A DNA stretch of 5,173 nucleotides from JBGTCY01 sp041748615 (GTDB lineage: Bacteria; Bacteroidota; Bacteroidia; Chitinophagales; CAIOSU01). The notes beneath the pieces were generated by a model. The model was not told the DNA's origin, searched no databases, and worked only from the letters and a program-made list of their open reading frames with translations. Each line of letters begins with the position of its first letter. Positions within the stretch are counted from its first letter, which is position 1. Where the stretch lies: positions 1-5,173 of the forward strand of contig JBGTCY010000114.1 in assembly GCA_041748615.1 (NCBI GenBank). The letters are read 5' to 3'. Position numbers and translations under genes: made by a program. Of the stretch, positions 5,103 to 5,173 are shown piece after piece.

Positions 5103-5173
5103 TTGAGCGACCGATTAGTCATCATTCCTACTTTTAATGAAAAGGAAAACATCCAGCGGATGATTCGCAAGGT
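5103..5173 (+). CDS. GT2-family glycosyltransferase, probable polyprenol-phosphate mannose synthase (N-terminus only)
   Basis: Only 23 codons are in the window. Read from TTG as Met they begin SDRLVIIPTFNEKENIQRMI, the typical first beta strand and nucleotide-binding loop of family 2 glycosyltransferases, and very close to the N-terminus of bacterial polyprenol-monophosphate (dolichyl-phosphate) mannose synthases, which transfer mannose from GDP-mannose to a polyprenyl phosphate at the inner face of the membrane. The frame has a stop (TGA at 5094-5096) only two codons upstream and no ATG before Met19, which lies after the conserved strand, so TTG at 5103 is the best start; ATT at 5100 is the only other candidate. 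No Shine-Dalgarno sequence is seen. The DxD catalytic region lies beyond the edge, so the exact donor and acceptor are inferred from the N-terminal signature. Confidence 0.78.
   Translation, partial: MSDRLVIIPTFNEKENIQRMIRK

Noticed and set aside
1..5173. CRISPR array, tRNA or rRNA gene, insertion sequence, defence or toxin-antitoxin system
   Set aside because: No regularly spaced repeats, cloverleaf, transposase motif or small paired genes were seen; the coding genes are housekeeping or envelope types.

Overview
The window looks like ordinary chromosomal DNA of a member of the Bacteroidota (Bacteroidetes). Moderate GC, A/T-rich leaders without Shine-Dalgarno sequences, -7 promoter boxes of the TAnnTTTG type (minus strand 3344-3351, plus strand 5010-5017), a signal peptide ending in Ser-Ala-Gln, and the protein subtypes (a GlmM-like mutase with RKSNTEP, a PAP2 enzyme with SSH) all point that way. 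I cannot name a genus.

Layout: (1) 1-495, minus strand, is the N-terminal 165 codons of an exported protein of unknown function that runs off the left edge. (2) 496-791 has no gene. It holds a candidate promoter for that protein (512-543) and a cluster of related inverted repeats (about 609-722) that can fold in two mutually exclusive ways. (3) 792-3321, minus strand, is a two-gene operon: a phosphoglucosamine mutase (GlmM-like, best start TTG at 3321) followed after 7 nt by a group I (IscS/NifS-type) cysteine desulfurase. (4) 3322-3556 is a divergent intergenic region with the glmM promoter box and a REP-like ATTCCGG/CCGGAAT hairpin. (5) 3557-4842, plus strand, is a SAM-dependent methyltransferase and, 2 nt later, a PAP2-family membrane phosphatase. 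(6) 4843-5102 has no convincing gene. It contains a perfect 15-bp hairpin and a TAnnTTTG box. (7) 5103 to the right edge is the start of a GT2-family glycosyltransferase resembling polyprenol-phosphate mannose synthase, again apparently starting at TTG.

Function: several genes fit cell-envelope precursor metabolism. GlmM makes glucosamine-1-phosphate for UDP-GlcNAc, the PAP2 enzyme probably dephosphorylates a lipid (possibly the polyprenyl carrier), and the GT2 enzyme would load a sugar on a polyprenyl phosphate. The desulfurase supplies sulfur for Fe-S clusters or thiolation. These links are inferred from family and position. I found no mobile element, CRISPR array, RNA gene or defence system, and nothing that I would call a new biological system. 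The most interesting items are the non-coding inverted repeats and the two TTG starts.
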